Positions 23,122 through 31,392 of a DNA stretch of 64,000 nucleotides are shown here, piece by piece (positions within the stretch are counted from its first letter, which is position 1; each line of letters begins with the position of its first letter). The stretch is from Pectobacterium sp. PL152 (GTDB taxonomy: Bacteria; Pseudomonadota; Gammaproteobacteria; Enterobacterales; Enterobacteriaceae). Position numbers and translations under genes: made by a program. A model generated the notes under the pieces. That model saw only the letters and a program-made list of their open reading frames with translations, was not told the DNA's origin and ran no database searches. The DNA lies in the NCBI GenBank assembly GCA_021907015.1, contig CP091064.1, forward strand, positions 4,154,001-4,218,000, read 5' to 3'.

Positions 23122-23150
23122 ATTTTAATTCAAAAAAAATGAATTAAAAT
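23122..23150. promoter_or_regulatory. second A+T-rich palindrome in the same intergenic region
   Basis: ATTTTAATTCA (23122-23132) pairs with TGAATTAAAAT (23140-23150). It lies between the ABM gene and the solute-binding gene, both on the minus strand. It could be an operator or a weak terminator of the ABM transcript. The rest of 22900-23225 shows no gene. Confidence 0.35.
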
Positions 23151-23225
23151 TTGGCATCAACGAAAGCAGAATAACGAGGAATTACGACGATATTTAGGCC
23201 GCCAGGCGACCTAAAATCGGATGGG

Positions 23226-23531
23226 TTACAGCGAGGAGGTCGTGCTGTCAAAGGGATCCATCAGCAGGAAAGTGCACTCGGCGCGCTGGTAGCTATTGAT
23301 CATCGGCACCAGTCGCTGGAAGTGCTCGGTCTGGCAGTGAATATCCAGCGCGGCGCTATCCGGCCAGGTTTCGATAAAGGTGAAATGCCCCGGATCTTTC
23401 TGATTGATAAAAAGCTCATAGGAGATGCACAGCGGTTCCTGTCGGGTTTTCTCTACTAATTCACGGTACAGCGGCATAACGATTTCGATGCACTCAGGCT
23501 TAATAAAATCCTGTGCGATGACTTTTAGCAT
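23226..23531 (-). CDS. ABM-domain protein, putative quinol monooxygenase (YgiN-like)
   Basis: A 101-aa protein of the antibiotic-biosynthesis-monooxygenase (dimeric ferredoxin-like) fold, with MLKVIAQDFIKPECIEIVMP, EPLCISYELFINQKDPGHFT and FIETWPDSAALDIHCQTEHF. These match the YgiN pattern (core strand, ExW motif, conserved His). The length is typical. It lies downstream of the RpiR regulator gene on the same strand, 54 bases away, and may be co-transcribed with it. The true substrate is unknown. Confidence 0.75.
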   Translation of the reverse strand: MLKVIAQDFIKPECIEIVMPLYRELVEKTRQEPLCISYELFINQKDPGHFTFIETWPDSAALDIHCQTEHFQRLVPMINSYQRAECTFLLMDPFDSTTSSL

Positions 23532-23585
23532 AAAACGGCTCTCCCTACATGGTCATCCTGCTGATTAAACGGTTCTGGCTACTGG

Positions 23586-24443
23586 CTAGCCGCGCTGCTG
23601 TTTTTCGCTCTGTTCTGCGCCGTTTCCCTGTCGGTATGCCAGCGATACCATCAGCGATTGCACCAGACACAGCGTGGCGGACTGTGAACGGAACGCATCA
23701 ACCTGCGCTTCCTTCACCACAAAGCAGACATCGCTGAGCGTCGCCAGCGGGCTGATCTGGCTGTCGGTAATGACAATTTGCCGCGCTCCGGCCTTCGCGG
23801 CCATCTCACTGACCATCACGGTTTCCTGTGAATAGGGCGAGAAGCTGATGGAAACCACCACATCGCGTGCACTGACACGGCTGAGCTGTTCACGAAACAT
23901 GCCGCCCAGGCCGTTGACCAGAATAGGGCTGCTTTCCAGATGGCTAAGCGCATAGGTGAGGTAAGTGGCGACGCTGAACGATCGCCGCAGTCCGACGATA
24001 TAAATCGTTTCCGCCTGCGCCAGCAGATCGACGGCTTTTTGCAGATCCTCTTGCGGGGTGCGTGCCGCGAGCTGCTGCATCGCCTGCGCGTTTGAACGGG
24101 CAAATTCATGCAGAATATCCAACGGCGTTTCTGGTACAGCGTCGGCTTCCATCGCCCGAAACAGCCGCGCCCGGTCGGTATAGCTGGCCGTTTCTTCCAC
24201 CAGGTTCATACGGAACAGCTGTTTCATTTCGTTGAAGCCGCTGAAATCAAAGGCGTTGGCGAAGCGAATCAGGGTTGAAGGGGGAACGTCAGCGCGTTCG
24301 GCGATCACCGCGACGGTATCGAAAGCGATGCTGTTGGTATTATCCAGCACATAGTGCGCCACCTGCTGTAGCCGCTTGCTGAGTGAATCATAGCGTTCGC
24401 GGATCTGTTCCTGTAATTCTCTCAGGCTGGTTGCCATGGGCAT
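23586..24443 (-). CDS. iolR: RpiR/MurR-family transcriptional regulator, probable IolR
   Basis: A 285-aa regulator with an N-terminal HTH_6 domain (LQQVAHYVLDNTNSIAFDTV, then ADVPPSTLIRFANAFDFSGF) and a C-terminal SIS sugar-phosphate-binding domain (IYIVGLRRSFSVATYLTYAL, VVVSISFSPYSQETV). It is divergent from iolA and begins the inositol cluster, the usual place of the inositol repressor in enterobacteria, so it probably represses the iol genes until an inositol catabolite binds the SIS domain. GGGAGA lies before the start; a second in-frame ATG two codons later is possible. Confidence 0.82.
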   Translation of the reverse strand: MPMATSLRELQEQIRERYDSLSKRLQQVAHYVLDNTNSIAFDTVAVIAERADVPPSTLIRFANAFDFSGFNEMKQLFRMNLVEETASYTDRARLFRAMEADAVPETPLDILHEFARSNAQAMQQLAARTPQEDLQKAVDLLAQAETIYIVGLRRSFSVATYLTYALSHLESSPILVNGLGGMFREQLSRVSARDVVVSISFSPYSQETVMVSEMAAKAGARQIVITDSQISPLATLSDVCFVVKEAQVDAFRSQSATLCLVQSLMVSLAYRQGNGAEQSEKQQRG

Positions 24444-24517
24444 ATCGGGTTATCTCCCAAAGACGTATAAGAACCTATCCCATTAGCGCGATTTCCTGAC
24501 TGGCGCCTGAAACGGAA

Positions 24518-24534
24518 CAGAAAATTCATTTCTG
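24518..24534. promoter_or_regulatory. candidate IolR operator
   Basis: CAGAAA (24518-24523) and TTTCTG (24529-24534) form a perfect inverted repeat with a five-base spacer, in front of the regulator gene. It shares ATTCATTTC with the site before iolA. Confidence 0.45.
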
Positions 24535-24699
24535 GATACGGCTGTTTTATCTGTACGACATGTCCGGCGGCACACCTTTTACCGATACGGCTATTTTCAG
24601 AGGCTGCTCACCTGTCTTTATGGACAGCTGCTTTCAAGTTTACCTAAAAATTCGCAGCGGATCACAATAATCAACATTTATTTTATTTTTACGTTAAAT

Positions 24700-24715
24700 G
24701 GAATATTCATTTCAT
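24700..24715. promoter_or_regulatory. candidate IolR operator before iolA
   Basis: The sequence GGAATATTCATTTC, with flanking bases, matches the perfect palindrome at 28984-28999 (TGAAATG..CATTTCA) in most positions. Both fit a GRAA-N6-TTTC pattern, close to the GGAA-N6-TTCC sites I recall for rhizobial IolR. It lies about 55 bases upstream of iolA. Confidence 0.5.
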
Positions 24716-24770
24716 ATACTGTAATCCGATATCAGCCGTTTGTCTCCTCAAAACCCACAAAGGTGTAAAC

Positions 24771-26282
24771 ATGGAAACCGTATCTAACTTCATTCAGGGG
24801 GCGATTGCCTCCAGCAACAGCCAACGCTACGCCGCGGTGTATAACCCCGCGACGGGCGAGCAGATTCGCCAGGTTGTGATGTCTGATAAGGCGGAAGTCG
24901 AGCAGGCGATTGCCAGTGCGGCGGCGGCATTCCCTGCGTGGTCAAAACACTCTCCGCTGCGTCGCGCGCGCGTGCTGTTTCGCTTCAAAGCGCTGCTGGA
25001 AGAACGAATGGATACGCTAGCCCGGCTGATTTCACAGGAGCACGGCAAGGTGTATTCCGATGCCGTGGGAGAAGTGACGCGCGGTCTGGAAGTCGTTGAA
25101 TTTGCCTGCGGTATTCCGCATCTGCAAAAAGGCGAGCACTCGGCGAATGTCGGCACCGGTGTAGATAGCCATTCACTTATGCAGCCGCTCGGCGTGTGTG
25201 TTGGAATTACGCCGTTCAACTTCCCGGCGATGGTGCCCATGTGGATGTTCCCGATTGCGCTGGCGACCGGTAATACCTTTGTGCTTAAGCCGTCGGAGAA
25301 AGATCCGTCGCTCTCGCTGCTGTTAGCGCAACTGCTGAAAGAAGCGGGTCTGCCGGACGGCGTGTTTAACGTCGTTCAGGGGGATAAAGAAGCGGTGGAT
25401 GTCCTGCTGACCGATCCACGCGTGCAGGCGGTGAGCTTTGTGGGATCGACGCCGGTGGCGGAATACATTTATCAGACGGCATCGGCGCATGGCAAACGCT
25501 GTCAGGCGCTGGGCGGGGCAAAAAACCACTGCATCCTGATGCCGGATGCTGACATGGACATGGCGGCCAGCGCGATTATGGGCGCGGCATTTGGCGCGGC
25601 GGGCGAACGCTGCATGGCGCTGTCAGTGGTGGTCGCTGTTGGCGATGACACGGCGGAAGCGCTGAATCAGCGCCTGAACGCACAGATCAACGCGATGCGC
25701 GTCGGACCGGGGCTGGTGGACGGGCAGGAAAATGAGATGGGGCCAGTGATCAGCGCACCGCACCGGGCGAAGATTGCCGACTATATTCAAAGTGGCATCG
25801 ATCAGGGCGCGACGCTGCGTATCGATGGTCGCACGCTGTCTGTTCAAGGGCACCCGCAAGGCTACTTTATTGGGCCGACGCTGTTCGATAACGTTACGCC
25901 AGAAATGAAGATCTATCAGGAAGAGATTTTTGGCCCGGTACTGTCCGTGGTGCGCGTGCCGGATTACCAGACGGCGGTAACGCTGATCAACAACCATGAA
26001 TACGGTAACGGTACGGCTATTTTTACCCGCGATGGTGAAACGGCGCGTCAGTTCTGCGAAGAAGTGCAGGCCGGCATGGTTGGCGTGAACGTCCCGATTC
26101 CGGTACCGATGGCGTTCCACAGCTTCGGCGGCTGGAAGCGCTCCATTTTTGGGCCGCTGAATGTCCACGGCAACGACGGCGTACGCTTCTACACCCGCAT
26201 GAAAACCGTCACCAGCCGCTGGCCTGCCAGCGTCCGTCTGGAACACCACGCCAGCAGCTTCATCATGCCCACGCTAGAGTGA
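24771..26282 (+). CDS. iolA: methylmalonate-semialdehyde dehydrogenase (CoA-acylating)
   Basis: The enzyme (also MmsA) oxidises malonate semialdehyde, the end product of the inositol pathway, to acetyl-CoA and CO2 using NAD and CoA. The 503-aa length is normal. Seen are the aldehyde dehydrogenase NAD-fold block GVCVGITPFNFPAMVPMWMF, SFVGSTPVAEYIYQTA, and the catalytic Cys in GAAGERCMALSV (residue 281). The conserved Glu of many aldehyde dehydrogenases is replaced by the ALGGAKNH segment, as expected for CoA-acylating members. The ATG at 24771 follows AAAGGTG. It is divergent from iolR. Confidence 0.93.
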   Translation: METVSNFIQGAIASSNSQRYAAVYNPATGEQIRQVVMSDKAEVEQAIASAAAAFPAWSKHSPLRRARVLFRFKALLEERMDTLARLISQEHGKVYSDAVGEVTRGLEVVEFACGIPHLQKGEHSANVGTGVDSHSLMQPLGVCVGITPFNFPAMVPMWMFPIALATGNTFVLKPSEKDPSLSLLLAQLLKEAGLPDGVFNVVQGDKEAVDVLLTDPRVQAVSFVGSTPVAEYIYQTASAHGKRCQALGGAKNHCILMPDADMDMAASAIMGAAFGAAGERCMALSVVVAVGDDTAEALNQRLNAQINAMRVGPGLVDGQENEMGPVISAPHRAKIADYIQSGIDQGATLRIDGRTLSVQGHPQGYFIGPTLFDNVTPEMKIYQEEIFGPVLSVVRVPDYQTAVTLINNHEYGNGTAIFTRDGETARQFCEEVQAGMVGVNVPIPVPMAFHSFGGWKRSIFGPLNVHGNDGVRFYTRMKTVTSRWPASVRLEHHASSFIMPTLE

Positions 26283-26334
26283 GGATTTGACCTATAACGG
26301 GTGGTGAAAATAGTGCACCGGTTTTGCTCTGCTG

Positions 26335-26577
26335 GCGTCAAAAATTATGCTGAGGTAGGTGCACCGCCGAAAGAGCGACAGGGATGTCGCGAAAGCCAGT
26401 GCCGCGGAGGACCGCGTCACTGGCGGTTCGGATGACGGTGACACATACCGAAGGGCCCGCGTAGCGGCATAATTTATCGCCATAAGCCTGGGTTCTCAGG
26501 GCGGCGGCGATTGAGCGCCCTGAGTCGGGCGCGTGCTGCAACGTAGCATAAGAATGGCTAAATTTTCGCGCACGAAA
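26335..26577 (+). repeat. structured intergenic repeat, copy A (243 bp)
   Basis: This segment aligns with 28639-28880 over its whole length in the same orientation. Shared landmarks are AAAAATTATGC at the start, GCGAAAGCCAGTGCCGCG, CGCGTCACTGGCGG, GTCGGGCGCGTGCT and GCGCACGAAA at the end. Internal hairpins are GCGACA/TGTCGC (26375-26390), CCAGTG/CACTGG (26395-26422) and CTCAGGGCG/CGCCCTGAG (26495-26524). AAATTATGC (26342-26350) and GCATAATTT (26467-26475) form an outer stem. No credible reading frame lies in 26283-26637. Confidence 0.8.
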
Positions 26578-26637
26578 TGCTCGCTGAATATACATAGTTC
26601 ATTATAGAAATCAGATCCTTATTTAAGGAGTAGATCA

Positions 26638-28566
26638 ATGGATACGTGTCGCATCACCATGGCGCAAGCGCTGGTCAGGTTTCTCAACCAGCAATACCTC
26701 AGCGTAGATGGTGAAGAATCCCCCTTTGTGCAGGGCGTCATGACCATTTTTGGTCACGGTAATGTGCTGGGCATCGGCCAGGCGCTGGAGCAGGAGGCAA
26801 ACCGTCTCACTGTGCATCAGGGGTGCAACGAACAGGGAATGGCGCACATCGCCGTCGGGTTTTCTAAACAGCACAAGCGGCGGAAAATCTATGCCGTGAC
26901 CTCGTCGGTGGGGCCAGGGGCGGCAAATATGGTGACTGCCGCCGCGACCGCCACCGCCAACCGCATTCCGGTGCTGCTGCTGCCCGGCGATCTCTTCGCC
27001 TGCCGCCAACCGGATCCGGTGTTGCAGCAAGTTGAGCAATATCACGATCTGTCGATCAGCACCAATGACTGCTTTAAACCGGTTTCTCGCTACTGGGATC
27101 GCATTAATCGTCCTGAACAGCTGATGAGTGCGCTGATTAACGCTATGCGCGTGCTGACCGATCCGGCCGATACCGGCGCGGTAACGCTGTGTTTACCGCA
27201 GGATGTGCAGGCGGAAGTCTGGGATTATCCGGCCTCGTTTTTCCGCAAACGCGTCCATCACCTCGAACGTCGCCCGCCAGATGCGGCACGGCTGGATGAG
27301 GCGGCAACGCTGATTGCCAGCAAGCGCCGTCCGATGCTGATTTGCGGCGGTGGCGTTCGTTATTCCGGCGCACATGATGCGCTGGCGCAGTTTGCCGAGC
27401 AGTTTGCGATTCCGTTTGGCGAAACGCAGGCGGGCAAAGGCGCGATTGTTTCCTCACATCCGCTGAACTGCGGGGGTATCGGTGTGACGGGCGGGCTGGC
27501 GGCGAATCGGCTGGCACACGAGGCGGATCTGATTATCGGTGTCGGGACGCGTTTAACCGATTTTACCACCGGTTCCAAGTCGCTATTTCAGAACCCGAAC
27601 GTCGAATTTTTACTGCTCAACGTGGCCGAATTTGATGCGCTAAAACTGGATGCACTGCCACTGATCGCCGATGCGCGCGTCGGGTTGGAGGCACTGGCCG
27701 AACGGCTGGCGACGGTGTCGTATCGCAGCGGCTGGCAGCAGGCCGTTGAACAGGCTCGTGCGGAATGGGAACGCGAGCTACAGCGGCTGTTTACCGTGCA
27801 GGACAAAGGTGAACTGGTGCCGGAAGTGGTGGACGGTCTGGAAGACAAGCTGGATGAATACCGCCAGATGCTGAATACCCATCTGACGCAAACGCGCGTG
27901 CTGGGCATACTAAATGAAGAGCTGGAAGACAACGCGGTTGTGGTGGGCGCGGCGGGCTCGTTGCCTGGCGATCTACAGCGCGTGGCAGGTGAAGACGCCG
28001 GACAGCTACCATTTGGAATACGGCTACTCCTGCATGGGATACGAGATTGCGGCGGCGATTGGCGCACGCCTTGCGGCACCACAGCAACCCGTCTACGCGA
28101 TGGTCGGTGATGGTTCCTATCTGATGCTCCACACCGAACTGCAAACGGCGGTACAGGAAGGCATTAAAATCACCGTGCTGCTGTTCGATAACGCGGGCTT
28201 CGGCTGCATCAACAACTTGCAAATGAGTCAGGAATGGGGAGTTTCTGTACGGAAAACCGCTACCGCGATGCGGAATCGGGACAACTGCGCGGTGCACTTA
28301 TTCCGGTCGATTTTGCCAAGAACGCGGAAAGCTACGGCTGTAAAGCGTGGCGAGTGCATGATGAAGCCTCGCTTAGGCAGGCGTTGGTGGAATCACGCCA
28401 GCATGCGGGGCCGGTGCTGCTGGATATCAAGGTGCTACCGAAGACCATGACGCACGGCTACGAATCCTGGTGGCGCACCGGCACGGCGCAGGTTGCTGAT
28501 AACCCAGAGATTGAGTCTGCGGCCAATAGTGTGAAAGCTGCGCTTTCCCGCGCTCGGCAGTATTAG
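26638..28566 (+). pseudogene. iolD: 3D-(3,5/4)-trihydroxycyclohexane-1,2-dione acylhydrolase (decyclizing), frame interrupted
   Basis: IolD is a ThDP enzyme that opens the ring of the inosose dehydration product to give 5-deoxy-glucuronate. The N-terminal ThDP domain ([51 protein letters not shown]), the central domain, and the ThDP/Mg motif ([18 protein letters not shown], then [13 protein letters not shown]) are all present. Two breaks occur: near 27980, where two bases appear missing before [21 protein letters not shown], and near 28235, where one G is missing before [14 protein letters not shown]. All catalytic blocks survive, so sequence error is likely. AAGGAG lies nine bases before the ATG. 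Confidence 0.88.
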
Positions 28567-28638
28567 GTGATCTCCCTTAGTGGCTATTTCTGAGTCACAA
28601 ATAATGTCGGGATGTAAGTGGGATTTGGGTGTTATTCG

Positions 28639-28880
28639 GCGTAAAAATTATGCAGCGGTGGGCGTGAGCATCGAGTGAGCGGCATGGATGCCGCGAAAGC
28701 CAGTGCCGCGTAGGGAACGCGTCACTGGCGGCTCGAATCGTGCTCATGAACACCGATGGCATCGCGCAGCGACATAATTTAGCCGAAAGCCAGGGTTCAC
28801 AGGGCGACGGCAACTGAGCCGCCCTGTGTCGGGCGCGTGCTACGAGGTGGCATGGAATGTCTTTATTGTAGCGCACGAAA
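28639..28880 (+). repeat. structured intergenic repeat, copy B (242 bp)
   Basis: This copy is homologous to 26335-26577, in the same orientation and on the other side of iolD. Its hairpins are GCGGCA/TGCCGC (28679-28694), a CCAGTG/CACTGG hairpin beginning near 28700, and CACAGGGCG/CGCCCTGTG (28798-28828). Relative to copy A, paired positions changed together in the first (A-T to G-C) and third (T-A to A-T) hairpins. Confidence 0.8.
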
Positions 28881-29321
28881 CTGTCTCTGAATCTGAATAA
28901 AATGTGATGAAGAGACAGTCTGTGCAGATGAAGTTTGCGATCTGTAGTGTTGCCTAATCCTCCCTTATATTCCTGAACCAATCTGAAATGTCCATTTCAT
29001 TTTCAAACCACGGTTTCATTTTTCCCTCCTTTTACGCCAGCGTCTGAGCGATCCTCTGACATTCCTGTATATCGTCACAGACATACTCATTCGATGTGTG
29101 ATTGGGGTTGCAGAAAACAGCGAAGATGTCATGAAAATGTTAACTGACACGCAAAAACATAATTTTCAATTTATACAAAACTGAAATAAATGTTTTATTT
29201 TAGCTATCAGGATTTGCGGTAAAAAGCGGGTGATGGGGCTGGGGGAAGAATGCGACTAGCCGTTATCCCGTCACTTTTTCAGTCTGGCATTAAACGCCAC
29301 TCAGGCAGCAAGGGAGCACCT
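28881..29321. other. promoter region of iolG
   Basis: About 440 bases without a credible gene. It holds the operator-like palindrome at 28984 and an A+T-rich stretch at 29150-29210 that includes a second weak palindrome, AAATAAATGTTTTATTT. It probably drives the transcript from iolG through iolB. Confidence 0.5.
28984..28999. promoter_or_regulatory. candidate IolR operator before iolG
   Basis: TGAAATG and CATTTCA form a perfect 7-bp inverted repeat with a two-base centre. The site is closely similar to the one before iolA. It lies about 320 bases upstream of iolG in an otherwise non-coding, A+T-rich stretch. Confidence 0.5.
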
Positions 29322-30308
29322 ATGTTTAACATCGCTTTACTGGGCGCAGGCCGCATCGGTCAGGTCCATGCAGTGAACATCGCGGCACACAAAGAGACCA
29401 ATCTGTACGCGGTTGTCGATCCCAACCCAACCAATGCCGCGACGCTGGCCGAACGCTACCATACCAAAGTGCAAACCGTGGATGAAGTCATGAACGATCC
29501 GGCAGTGCACGCCGTTCTGATCGCCTCCGCGACCGACACGCACGCCGACTTGATTGAGCTGGCTGCCAAACATGGCAAAGCTATTTTCTGCGAAAAACCG
29601 GTGCATCTGGATATTGCCCGCGTTCGCGATTGCCTGACCGTCGTCAAACAGCAGAACGTGCCGCTGTTTGTGGGCTTCAACCGCCGCTATGACCCGCAAT
29701 TCCGCCGCGTCAAAACGCTGGCTGGCGAGGGGTGCATCGGCAAGCCGGAATCTCTGCTGATTATCTCCCGCGATCCGTCGCCACCGCCTGCCGAATATGT
29801 TCGCGTTTCCGGCGGTATGTTCCGCGACATGACGATTCATGATTTCGATATGGCGCGCTTCATTATGGGCGAGGAGCCGGTGTCGGTCTTTGCACAAGGC
29901 AGCAATCTGGTCGATCCGGCCATTGGTGAAGCGGGCGACATCGATACCGCGTTTATTGTGCTGAAGTTCGCCTCTGGCGCGATGGCGACCATCGTCAACA
30001 GCCGCCGCTCCGGCTACGGCTACGATCAGCGCCTTGAGCTGCATGGCGCGAAAGGCGTGCTTAGCGCGGGAAATATTCGCGAAAACGTGGTCGAGCAGTG
30101 GACCGACGACGGCTGTCTGGCGGCGAAACCCGAATATTTCTTCCTGCAACGCTATCACGCGGCCTACGCGGCAGAGTGGCAGCACTTTGTCGACGTGCTG
30201 AATGGCCGCACCCAGCCGGAGTGCTCCGGTCTGGACGGTGAGCGTGCGTTGAATCTGGCGGATAAAGCCTTTGAATCCCTGGCCCAAGGCAAGGAGGTCG
30301 CCGTGTAA
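29322..30308 (+). CDS. iolG: myo-inositol 2-dehydrogenase
   Basis: The enzyme oxidises myo-inositol to scyllo-inosose with NAD, the first step of the pathway. It has the Gfo/Idh/MocA layout: dinucleotide motif LLGAGRIGQVHA near the N-terminus, FCEKPV with catalytic Lys (residue 92), GFNRRYDPQFRRVK, and MTIHDFDMARFIMGE with the conserved Asp and His. At 328 aa the length is normal. I chose ATG 29322 because AGGGAGC precedes it and it gives the canonical N-terminus; the longer in-frame extension from 29250 has no family support. It is followed by the sugar importer genes. Confidence 0.9.
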   Translation: MFNIALLGAGRIGQVHAVNIAAHKETNLYAVVDPNPTNAATLAERYHTKVQTVDEVMNDPAVHAVLIASATDTHADLIELAAKHGKAIFCEKPVHLDIARVRDCLTVVKQQNVPLFVGFNRRYDPQFRRVKTLAGEGCIGKPESLLIISRDPSPPPAEYVRVSGGMFRDMTIHDFDMARFIMGEEPVSVFAQGSNLVDPAIGEAGDIDTAFIVLKFASGAMATIVNSRRSGYGYDQRLELHGAKGVLSAGNIRENVVEQWTDDGCLAAKPEYFFLQRYHAAYAAEWQHFVDVLNGRTQPECSGLDGERALNLADKAFESLAQGKEVAV

Positions 30309-30387
30309 CCGCACGGCACATCGTGTTTTACCTGCTTTCAACCCTACACCCATACCCATAACAGAAGCAGATGAAGAGAAAAGACAT

Positions 30388-31326
30388 ATGAAAAAGATCA
30401 TCAGCGTTACCGCAATCGCCATCGCACTGGGTCTGTCTGGTCTTGCTCAGGCCCAAAATGAACAAATCGTTTTCAGTACGCCGAATCTCGCTATGCCGTT
30501 TGAAGTTCACATGCAGCGCACCGCCGTCAAAGCCGCCAAAGAACTGGGCGTGAATTTGCAGGTGCTGGATGGGCAGGGTAGCTCGCCGAAGCAGGCCGCC
30601 GATTTGGAAAATGCCATCACGCGTGGCGCACTCGGCTTCGTGGTGTCACCGAATGACGTCAATGCCGTTTCCAGCGCCGTGACCGAAATTCAGGATGCCA
30701 AACTGCCGGTGGTGACGCTGGATCGTTCGGTGAAAACGGAAAAAGCCGTGCCGCATTTTGGGGCGAATAATTACAAAGGCGGTCAGGCGATTGCCGACTA
30801 TGTCAAAACCAAATTCCCAGATGGCGCAGAGATCATTCTGCTGACCGGTCAGCCGGGCTCTTCTTCTAATATCGAGCGGACGCAGGGGATTCGCGACAGC
30901 CTGAAAGCGGGCGGCAGCAAGTACCGCATTGTGGCCGATCAGACGGGGGAACTGGATGCGTTCCGAAGGGATGCGCATCGTAGAAAGCGTCCTGCCGTCG
31001 CTGCCTAAGCGTCCGCAGGTCATCCCTCTGCGAATGACGACATGGCGCTGGGCGCGATTGAAGCGTTACAGGGGCAAGGCCTGAAACCCGGCGACGTGAT
31101 GGTAACTGGCTTTGACGCCGTGCCGGAAGCGCTGGCTCGCGTACGTGACGGCTGGCTGGCCGTGACTGCCGATCAACGTCCGGGCTATGCGGTAACGACT
31201 GCATTGACGCAGTTGACCAATAACATCCGCAGTAAAGCGCCTATCACCGGGGCAGACTACCAACCCACCATGATTACCAAAGATAACCTGAACGATGCCG
31301 AACGCATTGGCGAAGCGGGTAAATAA
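30388..31326 (+). pseudogene. sugar ABC transporter periplasmic binding protein (probable inositol), frame interrupted
   Basis: A ribose/inositol-class binding protein of about 312 aa with signal peptide MKKIISVTAIAIALGLSGLAQA. Family blocks are seen: FSTPNLAMPFEVHMQRTAVK, FVVSPNDVNAVSSAV, VVTLDRSVKTEKAVPHFGAN and a C-terminal VTGFDAVPEALARVRDGWLA. An extra G near 30945 shifts the frame. The neighbouring frame reads WMRSEGMRIVESVLPSLP, and a compensating slip near 31025 restores the original frame before NDDMALGAIEALQG. The protein is therefore almost whole. It lies directly before the ATPase and permease genes inside the iol cluster, so inositol is the likely ligand (inference). Confidence 0.83.
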
Positions 31327-31392
31327 GTCGCTCTCTATATAACAGGTATTCAGCAGGCCGCGTCCGCGCGGCCTTGCGGGAGGAAGGTAAAC

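Larger units (their letters stand above)
24444..24770. other. divergent promoter region between iolR and iolA
   Basis: About 330 bases with no gene, containing two candidate operator sites for the RpiR regulator (listed separately). The segment before iolA is A+T rich and presumably carries its promoter. Confidence 0.6.

Noticed and set aside
26335-28880. Repeat pair considered as ERIC or REP sequences
   Set aside because: At about 242 bp, with a different set of hairpins, it does not match the known 126-bp ERIC layout or short REP units as I remember them.
29337-30422. 361-aa minus-strand open frame opposite iolG, longer than iolG itself
   Set aside because: It is the antisense of a well-supported dehydrogenase gene. 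Its translation has no family pattern and the usual composition of a shadow frame in GC-rich DNA.
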